From NCBI GenBank assembly GCA_021234155.1, contig JAJEKV010000013.1, positions 15,169,877 to 15,233,876 of the forward strand: a stretch of DNA of 64,000 nucleotides. The letters run 5' to 3'. This DNA is from Isoetes taiwanensis (lineage: Eukaryota > Streptophyta > Lycopodiopsida > Isoetales > Isoetaceae). Position numbers and translations under genes: made by a program. Below are positions 12,270 to 24,200 of the stretch, in pieces; positions within the stretch are counted from its first letter, which is position 1, and each line of letters starts with the position of its first letter. Under the pieces are notes generated by a model. The model searched no databases. It saw nothing but the letters and a program-made list of their open reading frames with translations, and had not been told where the DNA came from.

Positions 12270-13730
12270 GCTTGACTTATCCCACCTTTGGCAACACTAA
12301 AGGCAAACCCTTAGACCAAAGTGCTCGTGCCCACATGGAAGAATTTGAGGCTCGGGTCGCCCCAAATGGTCATGCACAACCTCAACTAAAATTCCACATC
12401 TTTTTTTCCACCCACCGCGGGTTTCCCTCATCAATGGCTCATGTCCAACAAAAGCCACTGGAAACAAGATTGGTCGAAAATGAGAACGCTTTTTCACTAT
12501 GGGACCACCTGATGATGATCAACTTCATCTCAAGCAACTCAATGACCTTCAACAAGAGCCCACGGAGTCCGCCCGCCGGATTTTTGATCGCCTTCACATT
12601 CTCGCCAAAGAACTCAAGGAGTACCCCACAATGAGCCGCATCTTTGGTCTGTTTTTCCAAGGCCTTCTCCAGTTTATCCGGGCCATGATCAATACCAAGG
12701 TCTCAAGACTTTTGAGCAAAGCTATCGATCTTGTCAATCACTCACCAATGTTTCTTCCCGTGGCGTGGCTCTTCAGAGCTCCCTTTCATTCCACCCGCCA
12801 TGGTTCCACAGATCGCCGTTTCAACCTCAACACGCCAACCGCAGCCAAGTAGCCGACCGGGTGCCATATCTGCAAATATCAAGGCCATTTGGCTTAATGA
12901 GTGCAACTCCACAAATGGCCCGCCTCATTGTAAAAGATGCAACATGCAATCATGCCACGGAAGAGTGCACTCGCACTCATCCTACACCGCTCCGCCAACA
13001 AAACCGGGTTTATCAAGTGCAAACAACCACGCAAAGAACAATCGCGAATATCGCTAGCCACCACCGCAGCGCAATCCAATCCACTCTATCGCCATCAGAG
13101 CAACAACGGGACCCAACACACGCCCTCCTTTTGATCCTTCTAAAGCTCTTGTTATCACCGCCAAGAATGGGGTCATACCACCATGGCGGTCCTCAACTTC
13201 CACAAGTTCGTGCAGCCTCGCACCAATCGCCCACATCGGTCCGCTTCACGGCTTACCAACTCGATTGCTAATGGTAAACAAGGGTCTGGCCCCGTTTCTA
13301 AGAAGCCACCTCGCGGCGCCAAAGAATCACGCTTATCAACCAGCTCCCCGCCAATCAACCTCGATGGATCAACAAGCACAGAAGAAATTTTTCGTGCTCT
13401 TAATCCTCCGCCCAAACCATCAAATTGGTTGGTTTGTTTCACGCTGCACTGTATGCCACGCCCCTTAACCATTATTCCTAATGGCACGCAACCCCGCTTT
13501 TGCGCCGACACCATTCCTCATGACGAAGAAAAAAGGTTCACTTTGCACCGACTTGAGAAACTCATGCCGCATGTCATGCCTAAAGTTCGCCAAAGTATTT
13601 TGAACCTCATGCAAGCCGCTGCAAGGTCGCGACGACGCTAAGCTAATGTTCATGCCACCACTCAAGCTCAACAAAGACAAGAAGCACCTTCCACGCCTCA
13701 ACCTCCACGCCTCAGACATATCCAAATATA
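12270..13730 (+). pseudogene. gypsy gag with two CCHC-type zinc knuckles
   Basis: Nucleocapsid-like region after a retrotransposon gag core. The core is recognisable by LNDLQQEPTESARRIFDRL at about 12535-12590. Two zinc-knuckle patterns follow: CHICKYQGH at 12862-12888, completed across a frameshift by a cysteine near 12903, and CKRCNM at about 12929-12946, completed by H and C residues near 12957-12966. The rest is rich in proline, glutamine and histidine. Gag would package the element's RNA. The frame is broken repeatedly. Confidence 0.7.
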
Positions 13731-13959
13731 GCCGCAGAGGTTGACCTACTCAAAGAAGTTGCCGCTTCATTACCACGCGACTCCAAAGACCTGTGGGATC
13801 CAGCAGATCCTTTTTTCATCATGTACTGAACTCCAAGAGGAGCCGCAAAAATCAAAATTCCTTTAAGTTTGGCAACAATTTTGAAACTCATTCCGCCTCA
13901 AGGACCGCACACTCCCCGACCGCTTTGGTTGGGGTCGTGCATACCTCTACACCCACCGG

Positions 13960-14360
13960 TACATGCCACTCTGTGGGCAATCAACAAGTCAATCATGTTC
14001 AAATTGACGGAGGTAGTGCTAGTCAATCTCATCACCGGATAAACTCCGCAAAACAAATGGGCATCAAACAACTCTATCGCGCCCCATATGACATCAAATT
14101 GGCCAATGGCCATATCACGATTTAACCTCAAGGGCCACGCCTCTTCTTCACATCAACATTGGTGATCTCCGACCCCTTTGGAATTCGTGTTTGGAAGGCC
14201 GGAGAAGATCCGTGTGATTATGAAATGTTGGTCTGCAGACCTTTTCCTCCGCCAGCCAAGAGTATCCACGGGCCACGGACGCTTAGTTATCACGCATGGT
14301 CACCTCAATGCCACTATGGACCGAAACCGTAAAATCATTTCGGCCGACAATGCCGAACCC
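13960..14360 (+). pseudogene. gypsy retropepsin (aspartic protease) domain
   Basis: IDGGSA at about 14005-14022 is the position of the catalytic D-S/T/G-G motif of retrotransposon proteases (here DGG). A weak hydrophobic follow-up and YEMLVCRPFPP (about 14220), which corresponds to the conserved YxMLLGRPW block, close the domain. It lies between gag and RT as expected. Frameshifts separate these blocks. Confidence 0.6.
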
Positions 14361-14879
14361 CTCTCTCGCACATCGATTCCGAGGGACGCCGTAATATCTA
14401 TCGTTCAGCTCCACCTGTGAGTCCGGGCACATCCTACCCCCAGTATGCCGATCCTTGGGGAGAAATGACTTTGATCGTGACCAGCCGTGGGCTGCTTTGT
14501 TTGACCTTTTACCCGCTCTTTTTGCAATCGAATCCAACGGTTGATCACTTTTCGATAAGTCGAACCTCCCGCAGCCCCTCGAGATGTACATGCCGCCATG
14601 AAGCAACCTCCGCTTGATGAAACTCAAAGAACCTCTTTTTCACCACGCAGAGTGCCACGCGATCCCGCTATGCTTCAACCTCCGCCATATTGTCCAGACA
14701 CGGAAGTTATCCCCACATTCAAACTCCTCGAAGTCGAAATTGTGGACGGGCAACAATCACCGTCCCACATTGTCGCGAAATCTTCCGACACCCTATCGTG
14801 ATCAGGCTCACGCCTTCAAAAAGTTCAAACACATTTTCACCGAGCTACAGAGATCTTCGAGGAATCAACAAAACTTTGG

Positions 14880-15490
14880 GGAACTCACCATTCCTACCAA
14901 ATCGATGCACGCCCAGCTTTAGCAACGACAAAGTATCGCTCAACCCCACTACCGCGGATCGCCAAGGCGGAAATTGACAAACTCCTTTGCCGCAGTTTGA
15001 TCTATGAGGTCAAACATTCTAATGGGTGAGCCCCATCGCCATTGCACTCAAACACAATGGCAAGATCCGCTTATGCGGACTACCAAAACTCAATCGTGCC
15101 ACCTGAGCGCGATCATTTTCCACTTCCCTTCACGCACTGTGTCTCGAAGAGGTTGCCGGACATGAGATGTACTCCTTCATGGATGGTTTTTTTCCGCTAC
15201 AATCAGATCTCAATCAAAGAATCTGATCAACTCAAGACTACTTTCACCACCCCGGGGCACTTTTGCCTACAAGGTGGTTCCTTTTGATTATCAAACTCTC
15301 CATCAACGCTTCAACGATCATGCTCTCGCTTTTCATGATTTTATGAAGGAAAATCCCTTTTGCAAAATTTTCAAGATGACTTCTCTCGCTTACGCCCATG
15401 GCTGACCATTTGGATAAATTGGAACTCGCCTTTCGTAAATGTGATGAGTCCGCATTAGTCTCAATCCCCGAGAAATGCACCTTTAGGCCA
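14880..15490 (+). pseudogene. gypsy reverse transcriptase domain
   Basis: RT blocks are recognisable in several frames: HNGKIRLC near 15055, FPLPFTHCV near 15115, and a YNQISIKESDQLKTTFTTP stretch at about 15200-15255. The catalytic YxDD box appears as FQDD at 15369-15380, so the two aspartates are retained but the leading tyrosine is not. It lies downstream of PR and upstream of RNase H, which is the Ty3 order. Confidence 0.75.
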
Positions 15491-15639
15491 CTTCAGTGTT
15501 CTCGTTAGGGACACGCGTTGCAAGAAAGGTGTATCACCACCTGATCCCGCCAAAATCGGGCCAGGTGCTCAAGGCTCACGCACAGCCCAATATCAAGGAG
15601 ACACGCCTTTCCGGTAAGGTCAATTATTACTCCACCTTC

Positions 15640-16240
15640 ATTCCCCGGACTTGCAGCCATTGTGCATCCCATTCATAAACTCGGTGATGAATGGGCCGGG
15701 CTTGGAATTCCTGTGCGGATGCCGCTTTCCAAAAGCTTGAAGCTTTTGCTTACTCAGCCCCGCTTTGTTCCTCCTCAATGGGACAAGCCCTTTCACGCCC
15801 ATGTAGATGTCTCTGGCATTTGCTATTGAGCTGTTCTTTTTCAAGAATATGATGCTATTAACCGACAAACCAAACCGAGCACGCCAAAATTAAAACTCAA
15901 TTCTCGGCTGAGCGCAACTACTCGCCACCGAAGCGCGGAAGCCTTGTTTAATTTTCAGGTCCAACGCTCGCCACTATCTTTTGGGGGGCAGATCAAATTC
16001 TTTGTTGACCACCAAGCACTTCTTTATTTGATCAACAAATCCATGCCCACGGGCCGCATTGCTTGTTGGTCCTCCTTTTCAAGAATTTGCACCTTTTGAA
16101 ATTGTTCACAAGGCCGGTAAATCTCATGTTGTCCCGGATTATCTTTCACGATCCACACGATGATCCCTCCACCGGAGTCTCGACGCTTTTCCGACGCCAA
16201 CTTCTTTTCTCGGGTCACGGCCAACACCACATTGGTTCCA
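15640..16240 (+). pseudogene. gypsy RNase H domain and connection
   Basis: HAHVDVSGICY (about 15796) followed by AVLFQEYDAINRQ gives the first RNase H aspartate block. GGQIKFFVDHQALLYLINKS at about 15988-16045 is the block with the later aspartate before a helix, typical of plant Ty3 elements. The stretch continues to a YLSRIH-like block near 16140, which ends the RNase H and leads to the integrase. A stop and frameshifts interrupt it. Confidence 0.75.
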
Positions 16241-16329
16241 TGACTTTCGCCAGAGATCTCTCACAGCTTCCATCCGAGGGACGCCACGCCTTCTCAAGCT
16301 GCCGACAATCCCGGACGACATCAATTTCT

Positions 16330-17560
16330 CCTCGGAGGTCCGCGGACTACACCATGGTTGCAGCCATCTTTACAAAAGGGTAAGGATACCATCCTTCGAC
16401 GTGGTGTTCTCCTCATGAGGTCCCGTGATATTGTTCGAGAAGCCCATGAAGGCCGGGTGGTGGTCATTTTCATGGTGACACCACGCACGCAAAAATCCTT
16501 TCGCTGGTTATTTTGGCCCACGCTTTCAAAGACGCCACCCACGCCTCAAGACGCAGTGATGCTTGTCACGGGGTGGGACGCTCCACGCCCGCGGACGCTT
16601 CCCCTTGACGCCGGCCGCCACGCCACTTCCCTTCAAAGAAATGGGGATGGATTTTGTGGGGACCCATCGATTCTCCTCCGCTGCACACCCTTGCGTTCGC
16701 TACATTTCGTTCTCACCGACCACGCTTACCAAATGGGTGGAAGCTTGCGACTTCCGCAGACAACACAAGGGCAAGCACAGCCCAAGGTCATCTACCAACA
16801 AATCATCATTACGATTTACGCCCCTTTACCTGAGCTGGGTCGCTGATCGTGGTGTCCATTTTATCAATCATACCATCAAGGAGCCGACGGATTATCTCCC
16901 CGATACATCATCACAAGAGCACACCTTACTATCAAGGGAATGGTTTGGCGAAAAGCACCAACAAAACTCGTCACAATTTCAAGAAAATTTGTGACGCCAG
17001 ACCGACCGGGTAAAACCAAGCTTCCTATCGCTTTTTGGGCTTACAATACTTGTTTCAAAATAGCTACCGGGTCACACTCCTTTCAAATTGGTTTATGGTC
17101 AAGAAGCTCTCATGCCTTTTGAGTACATCCCCCCAACTCTCCGCTTTCAACTAGCACGCCCATAATCCGCCGGCCGCAGACTCAAAGAAAGGGTTTATCA
17201 ATTGGAACAGCTTGGATGAACTTAGAAGTGATGCTTATGTTCGTGTTCTTCATGGACAACGGTTGCGTAAATCATTGCATGACAAAAAGACTTAAGACAA
17301 AAACATTCAAAGAAGGAGATTTGGTTCTTCTTTATGATTTCTGCGACAAAAATTTTCCCGTAAGCTTAAAGTTTCATGGTTTGGCCCTTATCAAATTGTT
17401 CAAGTGGTGCAACCAAGCCGTTTTCCAAACTGGGGTTGAGTTAGATGGAACTCCATTACCTACATCGGTTAATGGCTTTCTACCAAAACATTTCATACCA
17501 CGTAAAGTGAAAATCAACAAACGATGTTGTTCCGCATACAAACACAACAGATAGTGACTA
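16330..17560 (+). pseudogene. gypsy integrase domain
   Basis: The N-terminal zinc-binding part lies at about 16340-16560 (REAHEGR block). The core includes MDFVGT at about 16645 (first catalytic aspartate) and DRGVHFINHT at 16844-16873 (second). A block with LAEK/TNKT-like remains near 16940 and IAFWAYNT at about 17028 follows. The C-terminal part reads TKTFKEGDLVLLYD (about 17300-17340) and ends with a VNGF...KHF block near 17490, typical of the integrase tail. No chromodomain is seen after it. Confidence 0.8.
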
Positions 17561-18489
17561 AAACCCAAGATATTTATATTATAGGTGGAAATTTTTACAA
17601 AATGTGGGCATAGCCCAGCTATTTCCGCTATGGGCACTGCCCTATATACAAAACGGGCTCGTGAGCCCTATCTACTAAGTCCTAAGAAGAAACCCCTCTA
17701 CCCGCCTGGAGCAGCAGGTGATACGCAGGATGTGGTAGAGGTTTATGCCCGGTCCCAAATAAGGGGTGCAGTAATCACCTCCATCCCTGCAGGCGGGGAT
17801 CGGGGATGTTCGGCCATCCCGCACACCACTCCGCCCACATGGCAATGCCACGATTGTGGCACCGCCGTGAGGTCCGCATAACCATTTTACAAGTAATCCA
17901 CAGGCCAGCTTGAAGGCGGCGCATTTGTCATGCAAAAACCAGCAGTTGTACATACCGAAGCCATCTGATGTCCTTTTGCTTCACCCCCGCTTGTCTTATA
18001 TAGCCAACCAAGGAACTCCCTTTGTCGACGCGGACCAATCAAAAAATCGCCAACGGGTTTGCAATGCAAGGCAAGCTTCTAAAATGAGAATCTTTTTCCC
18101 CGCCGCATATCTAGCCATGGTACCTTATGACACATCTGCTTTAATGATATCCCACTTCGAAGCTGCACATTAAATGCCATTTTTCTTTTTTCATATCCGG
18201 CCCAACCATTAATGTGGCCCTTTTGCCACCTGTCCCATCCGGATCATTCTCTTCACGCCTTCATCTCCCCACCGCTCTTGTTTCTCCTCCCTTTTCGCTT
18301 GGGACTCACCAAATTTTTGTTCTCAATCGCCTCTCCTTGGTATCTTTCGACACTGCACTATCAATCTGGTTGTAGCCATTTCTCATCATGCCCTCTTCTC
18401 CATTTGCGCTCTTAAACCTTTTTTTCGCCTCTCAAGGCCACCCTTTGGCTTCTTTGCTTCCCCGGCTTTGAATCACCGTTTTCCGGCTC
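17561..18489 (+). other. gypsy spacer between integrase and extra ORF
   Basis: No domain recognised. C/T-rich stretches near 18180-18480. Probably untranslated element sequence. Confidence 0.4.
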
Positions 18490-21470
18490 TTTGCCATGGC
18501 TGCACCAAATTTCCTACACTTCGCTTTCCGCCCTGCGGAACCGCTCTTTTCGAAAGATCTCTTCTTTGACGCCCACTTTCCGTGAAGCCCTTATTGGCCC
18601 AATCGGAAGTCGCGCAGAACGCCAGAAGCTTTTATGAATTTTCACAAATGGAACTTCCTGGCTCCAAATCCGCTGCATCAGCTTGAAGCAGTTCCTCGCC
18701 CACATCGCCAACAGCCCGCATGGATACAATACATGGTCGATGGCACCACCATTTCACTGACCCAACACCTAATTTCTCGAGGTATTCCATATCCCTTTGT
18801 AAACCCTTGTTTATCTTGTCCTCCATACGTGATCTAGATGTCACTAAGTTTGGTGCTCCTCGCTATCAAGCAAACGCATCGCCTCGACAATATTGACAAG
18901 CCCCATGAAACTTTTGTTAAGTTTTCGCGGGCTAGTTCCTTGGTATTCTATCAAGAACACCCATATCAATAAGCCTTTCTATAATATGGTGATCATCGCT
19001 ATCGCTCCAACCACCACATTGATTGGCCCCAATTGTTGTTCTACCGTTTTCCAAGAAGTTGACCGCCTTTAGGCCGCCACTTCTATTCTCTCAAGTTTCT
19101 CGGTGGAGGCCATCTTCAAGCCCTCATCCTGCCATTACTTTCTCCCACACCTCCTCATTCTCATGATTCCACCCACGGCCCCTTTCCCTCGGGACTCACC
19201 AAGCTCCAAGACTTCACGCCTTCTTCTTTCTCGGGTCATGTCAAAATTCCAGACTCACATGTCACCTGTTTCTCCTCCGCTACAGAAAACCAAAGCATTC
19301 CAGCTCACATCATGTCTCACAAACATCGCAAACAAGACAACAAAGAAGCTCCACCACCACAAAGACTTCTTCGCCGCCTTTTGTATCAAGATCGCCAGGA
19401 TGTTCAAGCCGGGCCGCTTCCTCAAGATACAAGAATCCCAAGAAGCTCTCATGAATGGGGGTTCAAACGCCCCGAGGCTCTCCGACGCCGTTCACCGCGG
19501 ACCTTCAAGCCGCTACCACGCTAAGTGAATACTCGAGACCCAGCTTTCAAGACAAGCACGAGGCTTTTTACAGGCCCGCTGAAGATCTCAAGGCTGCCCA
19601 AAATCAGATTACTCTGCTTACCGATCAGCAGGCTCAATTGCGCACCACCATTCGTGAATTATCTGAAAGCAGTCAAGGCAAGAGAGACTCTCTTTGGTTG
19701 ACAAGGAAAAAACATTGCCAACCGACACGCCAGATACGAGCTCTCTAAGGCATTACAACACTCAAGCTCAAGACCTTACGTCACAAGTGGACGCCAAATT
19801 GCCTCTTTGAAGCTCAAATTTTCCACGCAAAACCTCTCACCACATCTCCAAGATCGCCTTTACTGGAGGTTCGGGGAAACAGAAAAGTTCTTGATGACGC
19901 CGGAGATTGCCAGTTCACTCAATGTTCCCGGCAATCCTCCTCCCATGTCACAACTTCGGGAACGGGTCCCGGACTGGGCCACGCCGCTAGACAAGGAGAA
20001 CCGGATCCGCGGATCTTGAACAACAGCCACAAAGAAGCTATTCACCCGATGAGGCTCGCACCAAACTTGAAGGCTATGTTACCATTGCTAGCAACCCGCC
20101 TGCTGACTCCCTATTCCTTCCAAGCTATCCGATTATGTGGTTGCCCGCCGCCACCTCTTTTTTCCGGGTGGCATGGGCTGATGGTCCCGATGGATATTCC
20201 CGCAAGATCGGCAGCATTTTCTTCGCCCCGGGCCGCACTCTCTCTCGCTGGAAGACAAAGGTTTATTCCCAGGCGCCTTTTAGTCTTTTGATCTCATTCA
20301 TCGCGGACGATCCGGATATGATCACCTTCGAGTTGTTCACCCAATGGCGCACATTTTTCATGATTTCTATCCGGCCATACACGTGACAAATTTCGAGATG
20401 GGCCACATCAACTTTCGTGGTGATCCCACACTTCAATGGTTGCTTTTGATAACAACTCCCTATCCGTCTCGCCATGATCGTACACATGCTCTTCATCAAG
20501 AGTACATGCCTGAAGCTTGCTCATCATTTGCCTTCTCCGCAAGTTGAAGGCCGCAATGTATAAGGAAGTATCCGGGACATCCCGAGGGATCTTCCCTTTG
20601 CACAAGTTTATATGCAGCAAAGACTGCAGTGTTACAATCAACTACGCGGTTTTCCTCGATAGCAAGACAGCCCCCACGGGTTGGGATAGCCCTCCTCAGA
20701 ATTCTCAGCCCCTCGCTCGCTCGGGGACCATTGGTGCAAAGCTCTTGATCCCGCTCTTGTCCGGTGAATTGTGGAGCAGTTTCACAGCCTCACCACCTGC
20801 ATGGTCCCTCTCCCTATGCTTCCCCGGGTGTCCCTCCACGCCCCCGTGTTCCTCACCTCCTCGACATGCCTCCCCTTTGGACCAAGGTATCATGGATGGC
20901 CATGCCGGATGGACTCCGCCTCAGATCTCGATGGATCTTCTGGGATCCCCGCTTTGTTCACGCCCAATTGGGAGGATGGTGCCACCCCTTGATAACACTA
21001 CTAATTGATCTTATATTCCCAATGAGCGTATTGGCAACGCCTCGATGATGCTCTTCATGGTCTTGACACCTTCTTTGCACGCCGCCACCTCACCGCATCC
21101 TTTCAAGATAATCGCCAAGCGTGTTTCTCGCGGCCGCTTCAAATGCATCCCGGCCGCCTTTTAAAACCGGCAAATGCCCCATCTTTATCATCAATCCCGT
21201 TGGCCGCCGTTTTCGGCCTCCGTGACCGCTTACTCATGGAGTGCCGCTTGTTTCTTCCGGCCCATGCCGCCGCGGAAGACATGGTGCGCCTCATTTTTCT
21301 CATTGACGCCATCCTGCCTTTTGGCTCAACACTCCTCCCTCGCTTCTTCAAATACGCCAGGATCTCATTGGCACGCACTCATAATGGTGTTCGCCCTCAC
21401 CCCCGTGAGGATCACTTTCGTGACCGATGGCTTCCCCCACCGTAAACACTTCCTCCTTTTTCTTCACTCG
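18490..21470 (+). pseudogene. extra open region between integrase and 3' LTR
   Basis: About 3 kb on the sense strand with long open stretches in alternating frames, beginning near MAAPNFLHFAFRPAEP (18496). It includes a glutamine/leucine-rich coiled-coil-like part (LKAAQNQITLLTDQQAQLR, about 19589-19645) and a tryptophan-containing block (FFRVAWADGPDGYSRK, about 20155-20205). It ends with HFRDRWLPPP just before the 3' LTR. I do not recognise a domain. Athila-type elements carry an env-like ORF here and Tat-type elements often an antisense ORF; this one is sense, with no clear signal peptide or fusion peptide. Frames break at roughly the same density as in pol. Confidence 0.45.
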
Positions 21471-21489
21471 AAAGTGTCGCTTGTGGGGA

Positions 21490-22091
21490 GGTTAGTCCCG
21501 CGGCTCTCCGTACAGACTATTCATGCATACGATTTTAGACCAAGTCAAGTCCAAGGATCCACGCATGCACCTGCCGGGCCATCCAAGGCTCAAAGAAAGA
21601 CTGGGCAGTTGTACTCACGCAATAAAAGCCTCGGTTCTGGTACCAAGAGGCGCCGCTGACAAGTGATGACCTGGCCACCGCCCAAGGCTGGCCAAGTGGA
21701 TTCTAGGCACTTCAAGAGGCATCGCCAACATTCTCGCAGAATCAGGCTCTCCTTCCGTGAGTCGGCACCCAGATCACGAGTGTCTATATTGGGCCCAAGG
21801 CCATTATACATATATATAGGAGTAGAGCTAGCACATGAGTTTTAGATGAGTTTTGAGTCTTGTCTCATTTTCAGCCTCCTCTCGATTGTAGAGCTCATGT
21901 ATGTTCGCTATTGATATCAAGGAAGCTTATCCTTTTCCTCTCATTGTTCTCTCTGCTCTCGCTTTTCTTCTTGTTTCTTTCTTGCAAACCCAAGCAAGTG
22001 GGATATAGTCCCCTGGATTCTCCTCGTTAGGATCCACTGCCCCCACAGAGCAGGGTCGCCTTGCAGAGTTCCCCAACCCGCACCCCAAACA
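21490..22091 (+). repeat. 3' LTR of the gypsy element
   Basis: Directly repeats the 5' LTR. Preceded by the purine tract GTGGGGAG (21483-21490), a plausible polypurine primer. It begins GGTTAGTCC where the 5' LTR has TGTTAGTCC. Ends ...AAACA at 22091, followed by the ATGGA duplication. Confidence 0.85.
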
Positions 22092-22096
22092 ATGGA

Positions 22097-24200
22097 GATG
22101 GAAATAAAATAGGTATGGAAGATTCGTAGGGGGGAGTGTGGTGAGTGGAGGTTTGAGGCAAAACTTCGAGGAAATGTTTGAGGGTAAGTTAGATCAATTT
22201 CCCCGGTCGCAAAGATTATCTTCAGAAATTTGTGATAACACCGCATAAGTATTTGAGCATTTCAGTGGTTTCGTGTCAATATCACATGCGTAATCTTCAA
22301 GCTTACTTTCCTTAACACAAGAGCGTAGTTTTGAGATCCATCCACAAGCTGAGAGATTAGCCAAGGAACCATTGTTGAGGTCCGAGGAGTCGACTTGCAA
22401 ATCCTTGTGCTTGGTAGTACCTTTTTCATTAATTAATGAAACCACATAACCCGACTCTGTGTATTTGTTTTTCAATCAAGTGTTCTTTGAGCATGCAATT
22501 CCTCGTGGTGCCTTTGGGCAGGAAAAGGTCGGACACTTGTAAGTTTCCGGAGTCCCGTGATAATACCCGGAGAAAAGTTTTGTGCAGATCAATCTTTTGG
22601 CAATTCAGAGCTTTGCTTTTCCTGTTTAGCAAGGTTATATTGTGGTCAATATTTGCCTTTATCGATTATAGGAAATTGAGAAGGCTCAAGAGTTTTGTTA
22701 TGAGCTCGATCATTTTGCACACTCTCCTTTTTCAATCCAACCAAGGAGGGGTTTCTTTTGATGAAGATACCTTTGTTTAAAACCTTAATTCCAACCGGGG
22801 TTTGATAGGGAGAATGTGCCGCTGGTGAGTTGAGACCGAGGGGCTTTGCAGAATTTTGTGGCACTTGTTTTCTTGCTTCCTCTCGCTCTCAATTCTTCTT
22901 GTAATCGCCATTGATTCTTTCCACTCGCTTTGAGGTTTGGAATTATCATAAAACCCATAGTTTTTGCCGCATCCTTATGATAGCTATTTGAATTATCACC
23001 GTGATGATATGACTGTAATTCCATGATTGGTATGCATGGAGGAAACTCCATCTGATTTTTTTGGTGCATTTGAGTCCTCGCTTCCTTCTCTTGATAAGGA
23101 CATTCACGCCATTTGATGTCTCTGTGCTGCAATTTTGGCAAAGGTTTGCAAACCCGCCCATCCGAAGTTGTAAAGATAGATTTATTCCCAAAGTAGTCCG
23201 TGAAGGGAAGTTCGTGAGGAGATGTTCTGGTGGTGTCAAGTCGACAAAGCACTTGGGAGGCTTGTAAGGGTAGTACTCAAGAGTCGATAGGTACCAATTG
23301 AGTTGAAGATTGTGGAGAAACAGCCTTCATTCCAAAGAAATGGGGCTGAGCTCACCATAGTAACAGAGGCAACATGAAATTTATTGAATTCATTGAGTGG
23401 GTAGTCCGGGCATTCCATTTGAGAAAAGATAGTTGAAATGTTTCAATAGCTCTAAAAAGCCAAGCTTGAGCAAGAAGTTTGAGGTTCTTGCGGCAAAACC
23501 ACATTCCACCAAAATGTAGGGATAATTTAGCCAAGAGATCGAGTTAATTACAATGCCTTTATGGAGTCTAAGAAGATGATCCCAAAGTTTTCAATTTTAA
23601 GCCAAACCGAGTCTACTTTGACTATAATGAAATTTTGGACAATGAATCAATCTTAGAGGCAACCATGTGTGAGTTAAGTTGAATACCAAGAGTTGGATAT
23701 TGGTAGGTGCCCGGATTGTTGGTACTAAGTCAAAAAGCTAGCTAGTTGCTCATCTAAATAATTGGGGATCTCTACCGGAATGTGGGTAATGGTACACCAT
23801 TGACATCCAAATTTGGCAAAGTTTGGGATCCTCTTGGGTCCAGAGCTAGAGTATCCCAATTTGGAGCAAAATGACTGAAGTGATTCATTTCTGCTACCTT
23901 AGGAGCAGAGTTAGAGAAATCTCCAAATTTAATAAATTTTGAGGGATCACGGTGGAGAATACTTAATCGAAAGCAAGAAGACGCCTCGCCCGCAGGTAGG
24001 GAGGAGCATAAAGTTATTAATGAAAGGGAGGGAAGATGGGTTTAGGGCAGACGGGTCAATGAAAGATAATTTGTTTTGGGAAAATGCCGCCATTAATGCA
24101 CAGAAAAAAAGATTCAAATTCGAGTGGCTAAAGGTAGGAGGAGGAGAAAAAAGATCAGGAAAGATCAAAGGAACAAGCAAGAGAATAATCTATCTAAGAA
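22097..24200 (-). pseudogene. L1 LINE ORF1, N-terminal and central part (right of gypsy insertion)
   Basis: Minus-strand DUF4283/L1-ORF1-like region. Blocks include WNEGCFSTIFNSIGTYR (about 23295-23345), ELPFTDYFGNKS (about 23195) and CKPLPKLQHRDIKW (about 23125-23165), which occupies the position of the zinc-knuckle region that follows DUF4283 in plant L1 ORF1. The N-terminal side extends to about 24180. ORF1 proteins of this type bind the LINE RNA. It continues at 10231-11035 across the gypsy insertion. Frameshifts are frequent. Confidence 0.65.

Larger units (their letters stand above)
11036..22091 (+). mobile_element. Ty3/gypsy LTR retrotransposon, 11.06 kb, with TSD ATGGA
   Basis: Two direct LTRs flank gag and pol in the order gag-PR-RT-RNaseH-INT, which identifies Ty3/gypsy. 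The element starts TGTTAG at 11036 and ends CA at 22091, and is bracketed by ATGGA at 11031-11035 and 22092-22096. L1 ORF1 sequence lies on both sides, so this is an insertion into an older LINE. No chromodomain is visible after the integrase. About 3 kb of extra, coding-like sequence lies between INT and the 3' LTR. All frames are interrupted; part of this may be sequence error at CHG sites. Confidence 0.9.
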
